From: Salinispora vitiensis
GTDB lineage: Bacteria > Actinomycetota > Actinomycetes > Mycobacteriales > Micromonosporaceae
NCBI RefSeq assembly: GCF_000378825.1
Contig: NZ_KB900388.1
Coordinates: 4,781,901 to 4,845,900, forward strand
Direction: 5' to 3'
DNA length: 64,000 nt
The translations under genes and the position numbers were made by a program. Shown in pieces: positions 36,790-46,181 of this stretch (its first letter is position 1; every line of letters begins with the position of its first letter). The notes beneath the pieces are model-generated. The model was not told where the DNA came from. It ran no database searches and was given only the letters and a program-made list of their open reading frames with translations.

Positions 36790-39084
36790 ATGACCTCGTT
36801 GAGCAAGAGGCGTACGGCCGGACCGGGCCTCCTGATCAACGAGGTCACCGGTGCTCCCGGCGGGACCGACGCCGCCGCGCGGGCGGCCCGGGCTGCGTCC
36901 ATCGACAACTGGCTCGCCGGGCTGCTGCCCCGGCCCGACGGGGTCGCGCTGGTCGCGGTGGGCGGGCTCGGCCGTCGTCAGTGCGCCCCGTACGGGGACC
37001 TCGACCTGCTGCTGCTGCACGCCGACGTACCCGAGGTGGACGAGCTGGCCGCCGGCATCTGGTATCCGGTCTGGGACGCCGGGCTGCGCCTCGACCACTC
37101 GGTACGAACCGTCCCCGAGGCCCTCGCGGTCGCCCAGGATGATGTCCGGGTGGCGCTCGGCCTGCTCGACGCCCGCCTCGTCGCGGGTGACGAGGCGCTG
37201 GCCGACCGGCTGGTTCGTTCGGCCGCCGACCACTGGCGACGGAGCGCGGTGCGCCGACTACCGGGGCTGCGCGAGCTGACCGAGGCCCGGTGGGCGGCCC
37301 ACGGGGAGCTGGCCTTCCTGCTCGAGGGGGACCTCAAGGAGGCCGCCGGTGGGCTTCGCGACGCGGGGCTCCTCCGGGCGATCGCCCGTGCCGGCGTCAC
37401 CACCGCGCTCCGGCCCGCGGTCCGCGCCGCCCACCTGCGGCTACTGGACACCCGCGACGCGCTGCACCTGCGGGCCGGGCGGCGGGTGGACCGGCTGGTC
37501 GCCCCGGAACGCGACGGGGTCGCCGCCCTGCTCGGGCTGCGCGCGCCGCGGACCGACCCGGCGGCGGAGCCGGTGGACGAGGGGGACCTGCTGCTGCGCC
37601 GGGTCGCCAACGACGCCCGGACCGTCAGTCACGCCTTGGACGACGCCTTCCGGGCGGCCGGCCGGCTCCGCGTCCGGCGCCGGGGCGCCGACGGGCGACC
37701 GCTCCGTCGGCCGGTGGCCCGGGACGTGGTCGAGCACGACGGTGAACTGGTGCTCGCCCGCGCGGTGATCGGGGTACGCCCGGAGCCGAGCCTGTCCCTG
37801 CGGGTCGCCGCCGCGGCGGCGACCACCGGTCTGCCGATCGCGGCGGCCACCTGCGAGTGGTTGGCCGCGTATTGCCCGCCGCTGCCGACGCCCTGGCCGG
37901 CCGCGGCGCGTACCGCCCTGGTCACGCTCCTGGGCGCGGGGCCGGGGCTGGTGTCGGCGTGGGAGACGTGCGACCGGTACGGGCTGGTGGACGGCTGGCT
38001 GCCGGAGTGGACCCGGATCCGGAGCCTGCCACAGCACCACCCGGTGCACCGGTTCACCCTCGACCGGCACCTGGTGCAGACCGCGTACGAGGCCAGCCGG
38101 CGTACCCGGGAGGTGGACCGGCCCGACCTGCTGCTGCTCGGCGCCCTCCTGCACGACGTGGGCAAGGGGCTACCCGGTGACCACAGTCAGGTCGGCGCGC
38201 CGATCGCGGAGGCGGTCGCCGCCCGGGTCGGCCTGCCCGCGGCCGAGGTGGCGCTGATCGGGCGGCTGGTCCGGCTGCACCTGCTCCTGCCCGAGGTGGC
38301 GACCCGGCGCGACCTCGCCGATCCGGTGACCGTCGCCGGCGTGGCGGCGAAGGTCGTCGACACCGGCACTCTGGAGCTGCTGCACGCCCTGGTCCGGGCC
38401 GACGCGGCGGCCACCGGCCCGGCGGCCTGGTCGCGCTGGAAGGAACGGCTCGTCGCCGATCTGGTGGCTCGGGTCCGTACCGCCCTGGACACCGGCCGGC
38501 TACCCGAACCGCCGGTACCGGATCCGGCGTTGGTCGCCGGCCCGCTGCCGGTGGTCCGGCTGACGGGGGACGAGGTGGCGGTGGCGGCGGCCCACCGGCG
38601 TGGCCTGCTCACAACGGTGGCCGGTTGCCTGGCCCGGCACCGGCTCGATGTGATCTCCGCGGACGCCTCGACGGTGTCCGGGCGGGCGTTGGTCGAGTTC
38701 CGGGTCCAACCCCGGTACGGCCTCGCGCCGGATCCGGTAGCGCTCGGCGCCGACCTGCGCCGGGCCGTAGCCGGCGACGGGCCGGTGATCCCGCGGCTGC
38801 GGGAGCGGGCCGTCGCGGCCGATGGTGCGGAGCCGGCGCCCCAGGTGCGGTGGTACCGGGAGGCGGCCACCGACGCGGTGGTGTTGGAGCTGCGGGCGGC
38901 CGACGCCGCCGGTCTGCTCCACCGGGTCAGTGCGGCGCTGGACGAGGTGGGAGTGCAGCTACGGGCGGCGCGGATCTCCACCCTCGGTGCTGCGGCTGTA
39001 GACGCGTTTTACCTGGTCGGCGCCGGGCTGGACGTCGAGGACCAGGCTCGGATTTCGGCCGCTGTCCTGGCTGCGGCGCGATGA
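36790..39084 (+). CDS. glnD: [Protein-PII] nucleotidylyltransferase GlnD
   Basis: 764 residues: nucleotidyltransferase domain with GGLGRRQCAPYGDLDLLLLH near residue 57, a helical linker, an HD domain with LLLGALLHDVGKGLPGDHSQ near residue 447 (removal of the nucleotide), and two C-terminal ACT domains (about 590-665 and 690-764) for glutamine sensing. It modifies GlnK at Y51 when nitrogen is low; in Streptomyces the homolog is an adenylyltransferase. ATG behind GGGAGGAGG. Last gene of the operon. Confidence 0.95.
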   Translation: MTSLSKRRTAGPGLLINEVTGAPGGTDAAARAARAASIDNWLAGLLPRPDGVALVAVGGLGRRQCAPYGDLDLLLLHADVPEVDELAAGIWYPVWDAGLRLDHSVRTVPEALAVAQDDVRVALGLLDARLVAGDEALADRLVRSAADHWRRSAVRRLPGLRELTEARWAAHGELAFLLEGDLKEAAGGLRDAGLLRAIARAGVTTALRPAVRAAHLRLLDTRDALHLRAGRRVDRLVAPERDGVAALLGLRAPRTDPAAEPVDEGDLLLRRVANDARTVSHALDDAFRAAGRLRVRRRGADGRPLRRPVARDVVEHDGELVLARAVIGVRPEPSLSLRVAAAAATTGLPIAAATCEWLAAYCPPLPTPWPAAARTALVTLLGAGPGLVSAWETCDRYGLVDGWLPEWTRIRSLPQHHPVHRFTLDRHLVQTAYEASRRTREVDRPDLLLLGALLHDVGKGLPGDHSQVGAPIAEAVAARVGLPAAEVALIGRLVRLHLLLPEVATRRDLADPVTVAGVAAKVVDTGTLELLHALVRADAAATGPAAWSRWKERLVADLVARVRTALDTGRLPEPPVPDPALVAGPLPVVRLTGDEVAVAAAHRRGLLTTVAGCLARHRLDVISADASTVSGRALVEFRVQPRYGLAPDPVALGADLRRAVAGDGPVIPRLRERAVAADGAEPAPQVRWYREAATDAVVLELRAADAAGLLHRVSAALDEVGVQLRAARISTLGAAAVDAFYLVGAGLDVEDQARISAAVLAAAR

Positions 39085-39240
39085 GGGGGCGAATGCCGTC
39101 GGCCGGACGGCGGGTACGCGGGCGGCGTCGGGTGTGCCGGCCGGAAGCGGGTGGATCCCGGGCCGGATACCCTAGCGGTGGCTGGACAGTTCGTCTGGCC
39201 GTGCTCGTGCTCATCAGACTCTGACAAACGGGATGTTCGC

Positions 39241-40785
39241 GTGTTTGACACCTTGAGTGACCGCCTGTCCGGGATCTTCACCAAGCTCCGCGGTAAGGGA
39301 CGGCTCACCGACGCCGACATCGACGCCACCGCCCGCGAGATTCGCCTCGCGTTGCTGGAGGCGGATGTGGCGCTGCCGGTGGTCAAGGGCTTCATCGCGC
39401 GGGTCAAGGAGCGGGCGCGGGGCGCCGAGGTCTCCCAGGCGCTGAACCCGGCCCAGCAGATCGTCAAGATCGTCAACGAGGAGTTGGTCAACGTCCTCGG
39501 TGGCGAGGCGCGGCGGCTTCAGTTCGCCAAGCAGCCGCCGACCGTGATCATGCTGGCCGGTCTACAGGGCTCCGGCAAGACCACGCTCGCCGGCAAGCTG
39601 GCCAGCTGGCTGCGCGGCCAGGGCCACCAGCCGCTGCTGGTCGCCGCCGACCTGCAGCGCCCCAACGCCGTCGGGCAGCTCCAGGTGCTCGGTGGTCGCG
39701 CCGGCGTCGAGGTCTACTCCCCGGAGCCCGGCAACGGCGTCGGCGACCCGGTGCAGGTGGCTCGCGCCTCGATCGAGCACGCCCGTCGGGCTGCCCGGGA
39801 CATCGTCATCGTGGACACGGCCGGCCGCCTCGGTATCGACGCCGAGATGATGCAGCAGGCCGCCGACATCCGGGACGCGGTCAACCCGGACGAGGTCATC
39901 TTCGTCATCGACGCGATGGTCGGCCAGGACGCGGTGCGCACCGCGGAGGCGTTCCGGGACGGCGTCGGCATCACCGGGGTGGTCCTCTCCAAGCTCGACG
40001 GTGACGCCCGTGGTGGTGCCGCACTGTCGGTCCGGGAGGTCACCGGCCAGCCGATTCTCTTCGCCTCCACCGGTGAGAAGCTGGAGGACTTCGATGTCTT
40101 CCACCCGGACCGGATGGCCAGCCGGATTCTCGGCATGGGGGACGTTCTCACTCTGATCGAGCAGGCCGAACAGGCCTTCGACATCGACCAGAAAGAGAAG
40201 ATGACCGCCAAGCTGATGGGCGGTGAGAAGTTCACCCTGGAGGACTTCCTCGACCAGCTCATCGCGGTTCGGCGGATGGGTCCGATCGCCAACGTGCTGG
40301 CCATGATGCCCGGCATGGGGCAGATGAAGGATCAGCTCGCCGATGTGGACGACAAGCACTTCGACCGGGTCACCGCCATCATCCGGTCGATGACCCCGGC
40401 CGAGCGTACCAATCCGAAGATCATTAACGGTTCGCGCCGGGCCCGCATCGCCAACGGCTCCGGGGTCACCGTGATGGACGTCAACCAGCTACTCAACCGC
40501 TTCACCGACGCCCAGAAAATGATGAAGCAGATGGGCGGCATGATGGGCCTGCCCGGTGGCGGCCGAAAGGCGACCAAGTCGCCGAAGAACAAGCGCAAGG
40601 GCGGGAAGGGCGGCGGTCGGTCGCGGGCCGGCGCGGGTGCGCGGGGCGGCTTCCCCGCTGGCATGCCGCAGCTGCCGCCCGGCCTGGGGCCCGACGACTT
40701 GGCCGGCCAGGGGCTCCCACCGGGATTCAAGCTCCCGAAGATCGACTTCAACAAGCTCGGCAAGGGGGATCAGCGCCCCCGATGA
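39241..40785 (+). CDS. ffh: Signal recognition particle protein Ffh (SRP54)
   Basis: 514 residues: N domain (VFDTLSDRLSGIFTKLRG), G domain with GLQGSGKTTLAGKLA near residue 107, DTAGRLGIDAEMM near residue 197 and TGEKLEDFDVFHPDRM near residue 280, then the Met-rich M domain (from about 325, LAMMPGMGQMK, MMKQMGGMMG) and a long Gly/Arg/Pro tail. It binds signal sequences and 4.5S RNA and docks on FtsY. The GTG at 39241 matches the usual start. 156 bp separate it from glnD. Confidence 0.96.
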   Translation: MFDTLSDRLSGIFTKLRGKGRLTDADIDATAREIRLALLEADVALPVVKGFIARVKERARGAEVSQALNPAQQIVKIVNEELVNVLGGEARRLQFAKQPPTVIMLAGLQGSGKTTLAGKLASWLRGQGHQPLLVAADLQRPNAVGQLQVLGGRAGVEVYSPEPGNGVGDPVQVARASIEHARRAARDIVIVDTAGRLGIDAEMMQQAADIRDAVNPDEVIFVIDAMVGQDAVRTAEAFRDGVGITGVVLSKLDGDARGGAALSVREVTGQPILFASTGEKLEDFDVFHPDRMASRILGMGDVLTLIEQAEQAFDIDQKEKMTAKLMGGEKFTLEDFLDQLIAVRRMGPIANVLAMMPGMGQMKDQLADVDDKHFDRVTAIIRSMTPAERTNPKIINGSRRARIANGSGVTVMDVNQLLNRFTDAQKMMKQMGGMMGLPGGGRKATKSPKNKRKGGKGGGRSRAGAGARGGFPAGMPQLPPGLGPDDLAGQGLPPGFKLPKIDFNKLGKGDQRPR

Positions 40786-40810
40786 CCCGGGTCGAAGCGG
40801 GCCGGGTCGG

Positions 40811-40906
40811 TGCTGATCGCGGCTGATCGGGCGTCGGCCGCGGCTGATCGGGCGTCGTCGTCCGTGGCTGATCCGGTCTCGGCCGTGGTTGTTCCGGCGT
40901 CGGCCG
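40811..40906. repeat. Degenerate 21-24 bp repeats between ffh and amidohydrolase
   Basis: GGCTGATC recurs at 40821, 40842 and 40866 and as GGTTGTTC at 40887, each followed by a G/C-rich TC-G-GCC segment; the unit is about 21-24 bp and drifts along the array. Confidence 0.7.
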
Positions 40907-40966
40907 TGTCCCGTCGGTGGTGGGCTGCCCGCACGCCCCGGCGGGCGATCCGGTAGGACTGAGCGT

Positions 40967-42046
40967 ATGGCTTTGCACGTGCGCGGTGTGCTCCTGCCCG
41001 AAGACGAGGTCCGGGATATCTGGCTGGTCGGTGACCGGGTGACCTTCGAGCCGGTGGCCGGCGCGGAGACCATCGCCGACGGTGGCTTCCTGCTCCCCGG
41101 CCTGACCGACGCGCACTGCCACCTCGGCATCGCCCGGGGCGGGGCGCCGATCACCTCGCTCGACCAAGCCCGCGAGCTGGCCCAGGTCAACCGCGACGCC
41201 GGGGTGCTCGCCATCCGGGATGCCGGCTCCCCGTACCCGTACCCGGAGCTCGACGACGCCCCGGACCTGCCGCGGCTGGCTCGGGCCGGACGGCACGTCG
41301 CCCCACCGAAGCGCTACCTGCGCGGCGTCGGGGTGGAGGTCGGCGCGGCAGAGGTGGCCGCGACCGTCACCGCGCAGGCCGACGCCGGCAACGGCTGGGT
41401 CAAGCTGGTCGGCGACTGGATCGATCGTGGCGTCGGCGACCTCGCCCCGGCCTGGGACGCGGAGACCATGACCGCCGCGGTTCGGGCCGCGCACGCCGCC
41501 GGGGTCCGCGCCGCGGTGCACACCTTCTCCGAGTCCGCCGTGGAGACCATGGTGCGGGCCGGGGTCGACTCGGTGGAACACGGCACCGGCCTGAGCCTGG
41601 ACCTGATCGACGTGATGGCCCGGCAGGGCACCGCGCTCGTACCCACCATGATCAACATACGTACCTTCGGCGGCATCGCGGACCAGGCGCGGGCGAAGTT
41701 CCCCAGCTACGCCGACCATATGCTCGCCCTGCGAGACCGCTTCCCCGAGGTGGTCCGCGCCGCCTACCAGGCCGGCGTGCCGATCTACGTCGGCACGGAT
41801 GCCGGCGGTGGCATCGCGCACGGTCTGGCCGCCGAGGAGATGCTGCTGCTGCACGAGAAGGCCGGGATGCCCGCCGAGGCCGTCCTCGCCGCCGCCTCCT
41901 GGCGGGCCCGCGAGTGGCTCGGCTTCCCCGGCCTGGTCGAGGGGGGCCTGGCCGATCTGGTCGTCTACCCGCAGGACCCGCGGCGCGACCTCCGCGTCGT
42001 CCGGTCGCCCGCCCGGGTCGTCCTCCGCGGCCGGGTCCTGCACTGA
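40967..42046 (+). CDS. Metal-dependent amidohydrolase (Rv2915c-like)
   Basis: 359 residues. FLLPGLTDAHCHLG holds the HxH metal ligands near residue 45; further ligands are likely the HTFSESAVE histidine near residue 184, EHGTG near residue 206 and GTDAGGG near residue 280. The fold is imidazolonepropionase/prolidase-like. Substrate unknown. It lies next to ffh as its counterpart does in M. tuberculosis (from memory). ATG at 40967. Its last 11 codons form the first copy of a tandem repeat that continues past the stop. Confidence 0.85.
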   Translation: MALHVRGVLLPEDEVRDIWLVGDRVTFEPVAGAETIADGGFLLPGLTDAHCHLGIARGGAPITSLDQARELAQVNRDAGVLAIRDAGSPYPYPELDDAPDLPRLARAGRHVAPPKRYLRGVGVEVGAAEVAATVTAQADAGNGWVKLVGDWIDRGVGDLAPAWDAETMTAAVRAAHAAGVRAAVHTFSESAVETMVRAGVDSVEHGTGLSLDLIDVMARQGTALVPTMINIRTFGGIADQARAKFPSYADHMLALRDRFPEVVRAAYQAGVPIYVGTDAGGGIAHGLAAEEMLLLHEKAGMPAEAVLAAASWRAREWLGFPGLVEGGLADLVVYPQDPRRDLRVVRSPARVVLRGRVLH

Positions 42047-42170
42047 CCCGCCCGGGTCGTCCTTCGCGGCCCCGGTCCCGCACTGACCCACCCGGGTCGT
42101 CCTCCGCGGCCCCGGTCCGGCGCTGATCCACCCGGGTCGTCCTCCGCGGCCGGGTCTGGCGCTGATCCAC
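42012..42170. repeat. Four tandem ~40-bp repeats starting inside the amidohydrolase 3' end
   Basis: CCCGGGTCGTCCTCCGCGGC or close variants begin at 42012, 42051, 42091 and 42131 (spacing 39, 40, 40). Copy 1 encodes the protein's C-terminus RVVLRGRVLH and the stop; later copies are non-coding. Confidence 0.85.
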
Positions 42171-42249
42171 CCCGGCTCGGCCAGTTGGCCGGGGTGGAGC
42201 GACCGCCCGCTGGCGGCGACCGCCCCGTCGGCACATAGGATGTGCGGTC

Positions 42250-43656
42250 ATGGCGCGCGTGCTCACTCCCCGTGCGGAGGACTTTCCCCGCTGGTACCAG
42301 GACCTGATCGCCAAGGCGAAGCTGGCCGACAACGGCCCGGTCCGCGGGACCATGGTGATCCGACCAGCCGGCTACGCCATCTGGGAGCGGATGCAGGCCG
42401 AGATGGACAACCGGATCAAGGCTGCCGGCGCGGAGAACGCGTACTTCCCGCTCTTCATCCCCGAGGGCCACCTCAAACGGGAAGCCGAGCACGTCGAGGG
42501 CTTCTCGCCGGAGCTGGCGGTGGTCACCCACGGTGGCGGCAAGCAGCTCGCCGAGCCGGTCGTGGTCCGCCCGACCAGCGAGACCGTCATCGGCGAGTTC
42601 ATGGCCAAGTGGGTCGACTCGTACCGGGACCTGCCGTTGCTGCTTAACCAGTGGGCGAACGTGGTCCGCTGGGAGCTACGCCCCCGCATCTTCCTGCGGA
42701 CCAGCGAGTTCCTCTGGCAGGAGGGGCACACCGCGCACACGACCCGCGAGGACGCCCGCGCCTACGCGCGGCGGATTCTGCACGAGGCGTACGAGGACCT
42801 GCTGGTCAACGTTCTCGCCATCCCGGTGCAGGTCGGTCTCAAGACCGCCCGGGAGCGGTTCGCCGGTGCGACCGCCACCTACACCCTCGAGGGCATGATG
42901 GGTGACGGCAAGGCGCTCCAGCTGGGCACCAGCCACGAGCTGGGGCAAAACTTCGGCCGCGCCTTCGACATCAGCTACACCTCGGCCGAGGGGGGACGGG
43001 AACACGCCTGGACCACCTCGTGGGGCACCTCCACCCGGATGCTGGGTGGTCTGATCATGTGTCACGGTGACGACAACGGCCTGCGGGTGCCGCCGAAGCT
43101 CGCGCCGGTCCAGGCGTACGTCATGGTCGTCAAGGATGGCGAGGGGGTCGGCGAGGCCGCGACGCGGCTGCACGACGCGCTGCGGGATGCCGGCGTCCGG
43201 GTCGCCCTCGACGACCGGACCGACACTCCCTTCGGGCGTCGTGCGGTCGACGCGGAGTTGCGCGGCTACCCGATCCGCGTCGAGATCGGCCCCCGCGACT
43301 TGGCCGCGGGGAACGCGGTCGTGGTTCGGCGGACGGATGGCTCGAAGTCCCCGGTTCCGGTGGCGGACGTGGTCGGTGTGGTACGCGCGGCGCTCGACGC
43401 CGACCAGCAGGCGCTGCACGACCAGGCGCTCGCCAGCCGGCAGGCGCGGACCCACGAGGTGGGGACGCTCACCGAGGCGATCGAGGCGGCGGCGACGGGC
43501 TGGGCCCGGGTGCCGTGGTCGGTGGTCGGCACCAAGGGCGAGGCAGAGGCGAACGCCCAGGGTGTCACCGTGCGGTGCCTGATCCGGGCCGACGGCTCGG
43601 TGCCGGACAGCGAGGACGAGCCGGACCTGGTCGCCATCCTGTCCCGGGCCTACTGA
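42250..43656 (+). CDS. proS: Prolyl-tRNA synthetase, archaeal/eukaryotic-type (short form)
   Basis: 468 residues without the editing insertion of the usual bacterial enzyme. Class II motif 1 lies in YFPLFIPEGHLKREAEHVEG, motif 2 in ELRPRIFLRTSEFLWQEGHT near residue 140, and motif 3 around GGLIMCHGDDNGLRVPPKL near residue 262. The anticodon-binding domain follows (APVQAYVMVV). Charges tRNA-Pro. The ATG at 42250 fits the archaeal-type N-terminus; no T-box leader is evident in the repeat-filled region upstream. Confidence 0.95.
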   Translation: MARVLTPRAEDFPRWYQDLIAKAKLADNGPVRGTMVIRPAGYAIWERMQAEMDNRIKAAGAENAYFPLFIPEGHLKREAEHVEGFSPELAVVTHGGGKQLAEPVVVRPTSETVIGEFMAKWVDSYRDLPLLLNQWANVVRWELRPRIFLRTSEFLWQEGHTAHTTREDARAYARRILHEAYEDLLVNVLAIPVQVGLKTARERFAGATATYTLEGMMGDGKALQLGTSHELGQNFGRAFDISYTSAEGGREHAWTTSWGTSTRMLGGLIMCHGDDNGLRVPPKLAPVQAYVMVVKDGEGVGEAATRLHDALRDAGVRVALDDRTDTPFGRRAVDAELRGYPIRVEIGPRDLAAGNAVVVRRTDGSKSPVPVADVVGVVRAALDADQQALHDQALASRQARTHEVGTLTEAIEAAATGWARVPWSVVGTKGEAEANAQGVTVRCLIRADGSVPDSEDEPDLVAILSRAY

Positions 43657-43892
43657 GCTGCGTCCACGCGGTCGGTACCGTCACGGACCCGGGCGGTCGG
43701 TACGTCACCGGCCCGGTACCGCATCGACCCGGTCCGGCCGGAGCTGGCTCGGGCGCACAGATGGGGCAGCTCGACAGCAGGCGGAACGAACCGGCGACCC
43801 CACCGACACGGGGAGCCATCGCGCCGCCATCGGAGTCCTCGCCCCGCCATCGGCGCTCCGACCGGTCATCGGCGGGCGGTAGGGTCGGCCAG

Positions 43893-44540
43893 GTGAGGTT
43901 CGAGCCTGGGCGGTTGGTGGTGCACCGCAACGTACGGCGGGGGCGGATCGGTTGGGTTCGTCCGGCGCGTGTGGTCAGCGATGACGACCGGGGGTTGCTG
44001 CTCTGGATCCCCCGGGGCTCCGAGGTGGCAAGCGAGACCACCGACGCCGGGGTCGGGATGCGGGCGATTCCGTTCGCCGAGTGGATCGTCTCCGCGTACC
44101 GGCTGACACCCGCGCGGTGGCAGGGGCCACCCCTGCTGAAGTTCCTGCCCGCCGGGGCCGCGCACTCGGTCTGGTTCTTCCAGGACGAGCAAGGGCAATT
44201 CGCCCATTGGTACGTCAACCTCGAGGAGCACGGTGTTCGCTGGGACGACGGTGGGCTCGCTGGCGTTGACGTGGTGGACCAGGATCTTGACGTGTTGATC
44301 CACGCGGACCGCCGCTGGACGTGGAAGGACGAGGACGAGTTCGCCGAGCGGCTCGACTTCCCGGCGCACTACTGGGTACCCGACCCGGACGCGGTCTGGG
44401 CCGAGGGGAAACGGGTGATCGCCCGGGCCGAGGCGGGTGAGTTCCCGTTCGATGGCACCTGGTGTGACTTCGTGCCGCCGGCCGAGTGGGCGGCCCCGCT
44501 GGACCTGCCGCCCGGGTGGGACCGGCCGCCGGCGCGCTGA
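43893..44540 (+). CDS. DUF402 domain protein
   Basis: 215 residues. The DUF402 core is visible in SVWFFQDEQGQFAHWYVNLE (near residue 95) and VDVVDQDLDVLIHADRRWTW (near residue 128), with the acidic cluster WKDEDEF; members include FomD-like nucleotide hydrolases that use divalent metal. Activity here is unknown. The GTG at 43893 is favoured by position and homology (VRFEPGRLVVHRNV); the frame is open further upstream. Last gene before the ribosomal-protein cluster. Confidence 0.82.
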   Translation: MRFEPGRLVVHRNVRRGRIGWVRPARVVSDDDRGLLLWIPRGSEVASETTDAGVGMRAIPFAEWIVSAYRLTPARWQGPPLLKFLPAGAAHSVWFFQDEQGQFAHWYVNLEEHGVRWDDGGLAGVDVVDQDLDVLIHADRRWTWKDEDEFAERLDFPAHYWVPDPDAVWAEGKRVIARAEAGEFPFDGTWCDFVPPAEWAAPLDLPPGWDRPPAR

Positions 44541-44861
44541 CGGCGCCCACCCGGTTGCCGGAACCGACAGCGCCCACCCGGCTGCCCGAAACCGACTTCC
44601 CGGAGCGCGGCCGGCCCATCCGACCGAACCAGTGTGCCCTTCGTCATAGGCGAATGGTGAGTCGGGCGGTCCGATGTGAGGCTTCTCGGTCCGATCTGGC
44701 AGAATGGCTGGCTGGTATCCGACGTGGGTCCGGCGCCCTCTACCCGGGCACCACGTCAGTCCACCCGAGCAGTCTCCGGCCCAACCCCACTGTGCCGGAG
44801 AGCGCGCTCACCCGTGCACCGCCCGTCCATGGGTGGTGGAAACAACAGGAGCGAAAACACT
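44541..44861. other. Intergenic region upstream of rpsP (321 bp)
   Basis: Starts with two imperfect 27-bp direct repeats (44543-44569, 44570-44596; core GCGCCCACCCGG). A possible rpsP promoter has CAGAAT (44699-44704) as -10 element, with only a weak -35 (around TGTGAG, 44674). About 150 nt of leader would follow. GGAGCG at 44848 is the rpsP ribosome site. No gene seen. Confidence 0.4.
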
Positions 44862-45326
44862 GTGGCCGTAAAGATCCGGCTCCTGCGGATGGGCAAGATC
44901 CGCAACCCGCAGTACCGCATCGTCATCGCCGACTCGCGCACCAAGCGTGACGGCCGGGCGATCGAGTTCGTCGGGATCTACCAGCCGAAGCACGACCCTT
45001 CGGTGATCGAGGTCAAGTCGGACCGGGTGCAGTACTGGCTCTCCGTGGGCGCGCAGCCGAGCGAGGCGGTGCAGCGCCTGCTGGAGAAGACCGGCGACTG
45101 GCAGAAGTTCAAGGGCCTGCCGGCCCCCGAGCCGCTGAAGGTCGCCCCCGAGCGGGTCGACCGCAAGGCGGCCTACGAGGCTGAGGCGAAGGCCGCCGCT
45201 GGTCTGGCGGAGGCTCCGACCAAGCCGGCGAAGAAGGCTGCCAAGGCCGAGGCGGCGCCGAAGACCGACGAGGCGGCGCCGAAGACCGAGGAGCAGGCCG
45301 GTGCGGGCTCCGGCGAGCAGGGCTGA
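44862..45326 (+). CDS. rpsP: 30S ribosomal protein S16 with extended tail
   Basis: 154 residues; the first 85 are canonical S16 ([20 protein letters not shown]). The remaining ~65 residues form an Ala/Lys/Glu-rich disordered tail with a [11 protein letters not shown] repeat, typical of high-GC actinobacteria but long. The GTG at 44862 is set by homology. Head of the rpsP-khpA-rimM-trmD operon. Confidence 0.96.
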   Translation: MAVKIRLLRMGKIRNPQYRIVIADSRTKRDGRAIEFVGIYQPKHDPSVIEVKSDRVQYWLSVGAQPSEAVQRLLEKTGDWQKFKGLPAPEPLKVAPERVDRKAAYEAEAKAAAGLAEAPTKPAKKAAKAEAAPKTDEAAPKTEEQAGAGSGEQG

Positions 45327-45327
45327 C

Positions 45328-45561
45328 ATGGCACTGCGTCCGGCGCTGGAGCATCTGGTCAAGGGCATCGTCGACAACCCCGACGATGTCCGCGTCCGGC
45401 TGGTCGACTCCCGGCGGGGCAAGCGGCTCGAAGTCCGCGTGCACCCGGAGGACCTCGGCACGGTGATCGGGCGGTCCGGGCGGACCGCCAAGGCGCTGCG
45501 CCAGGTCATCGGTTCCATCGGTGGACGCGGCGTACGCGTCGACATCGTCGACTCGTACTGA
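45328..45561 (+). CDS. khpA: KH-domain RNA-binding protein KhpA
   Basis: 77 residues with the KH GxxG loop VIGRSGRTAKALR near residue 48. A conserved RNA-binding partner of KhpB implicated in cell-size control and ribosome assembly in Gram-positives. It starts 1 bp after the rpsP stop and its TGA shares the A with the rimM ATG (TGATG). Confidence 0.95.
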   Translation: MALRPALEHLVKGIVDNPDDVRVRLVDSRRGKRLEVRVHPEDLGTVIGRSGRTAKALRQVIGSIGGRGVRVDIVDSY

Positions 45562-46118
45562 TGCTCGTCGTCGGCAGGATCGGCAAACCGCACGGGATCC
45601 GCGGTGAGGTGACCGTGGAGGTGCGGACCGACGAACCTGAGACGCGGTTCGCCCCGGGCTCGGTGCTGCGCACCGAGCCCGGGGCGAACCTGCCCAGGGC
45701 GAACGTGCCCGACCACCCCGGCGCGTACCGGGTGCCGGGTGAACTGACCGTCGAGGCAGCGCGGTGGCATCAAGGGCGGGTGCTGCTGGTGGCGTTCGAG
45801 GGGGTGCTCGACCGCAATGTCGCCGAGGCGCTCCGCGGCACCCTGGTCGGGGTGGACCTCGCTGACGTGGCCCCGCCGACGGATCCTGAGGAGTTCCACG
45901 ATCATCAGCTGGTCGGCTTGGCCGTGGTCACCCCGGCTGGGGAACGGCTGGGTGAGGTCGCCCGGATCGACCACGCCCCCGCCGCGGACCTGTTGGTGCT
46001 GCGCCGCCCCGGCCGCCGGGACGTGTTGATTCCGTTTGTCCGGGCGATCGTTCCCGACGTCGATCTCGCCGGCGGTCGCGTGGTCGTGGATCCGCCCAGC
46101 GGTCTGCTTGACCTCTGA
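45561..46118 (+). CDS. rimM: Ribosome maturation factor RimM
   Basis: 185 residues. N-terminal RimM domain VVGRIGKPHGIRGEVTVEV and C-terminal PRC-barrel (EEFHDHQLVGLAVV, VLIPFVRAIVPDVDL). Binds S19 and aids 30S maturation. Start by one-base overlap with khpA; the product is colinear with trmD as in most bacteria. Confidence 0.95.
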   Translation: MLVVGRIGKPHGIRGEVTVEVRTDEPETRFAPGSVLRTEPGANLPRANVPDHPGAYRVPGELTVEAARWHQGRVLLVAFEGVLDRNVAEALRGTLVGVDLADVAPPTDPEEFHDHQLVGLAVVTPAGERLGEVARIDHAPAADLLVLRRPGRRDVLIPFVRAIVPDVDLAGGRVVVDPPSGLLDL

Positions 46119-46181
46119 CCCGGAAACCTGGTCGACCGGTGGCCCGGGTTGCCGCACCGCACAGCTGTTGGAGCCCCCGCA

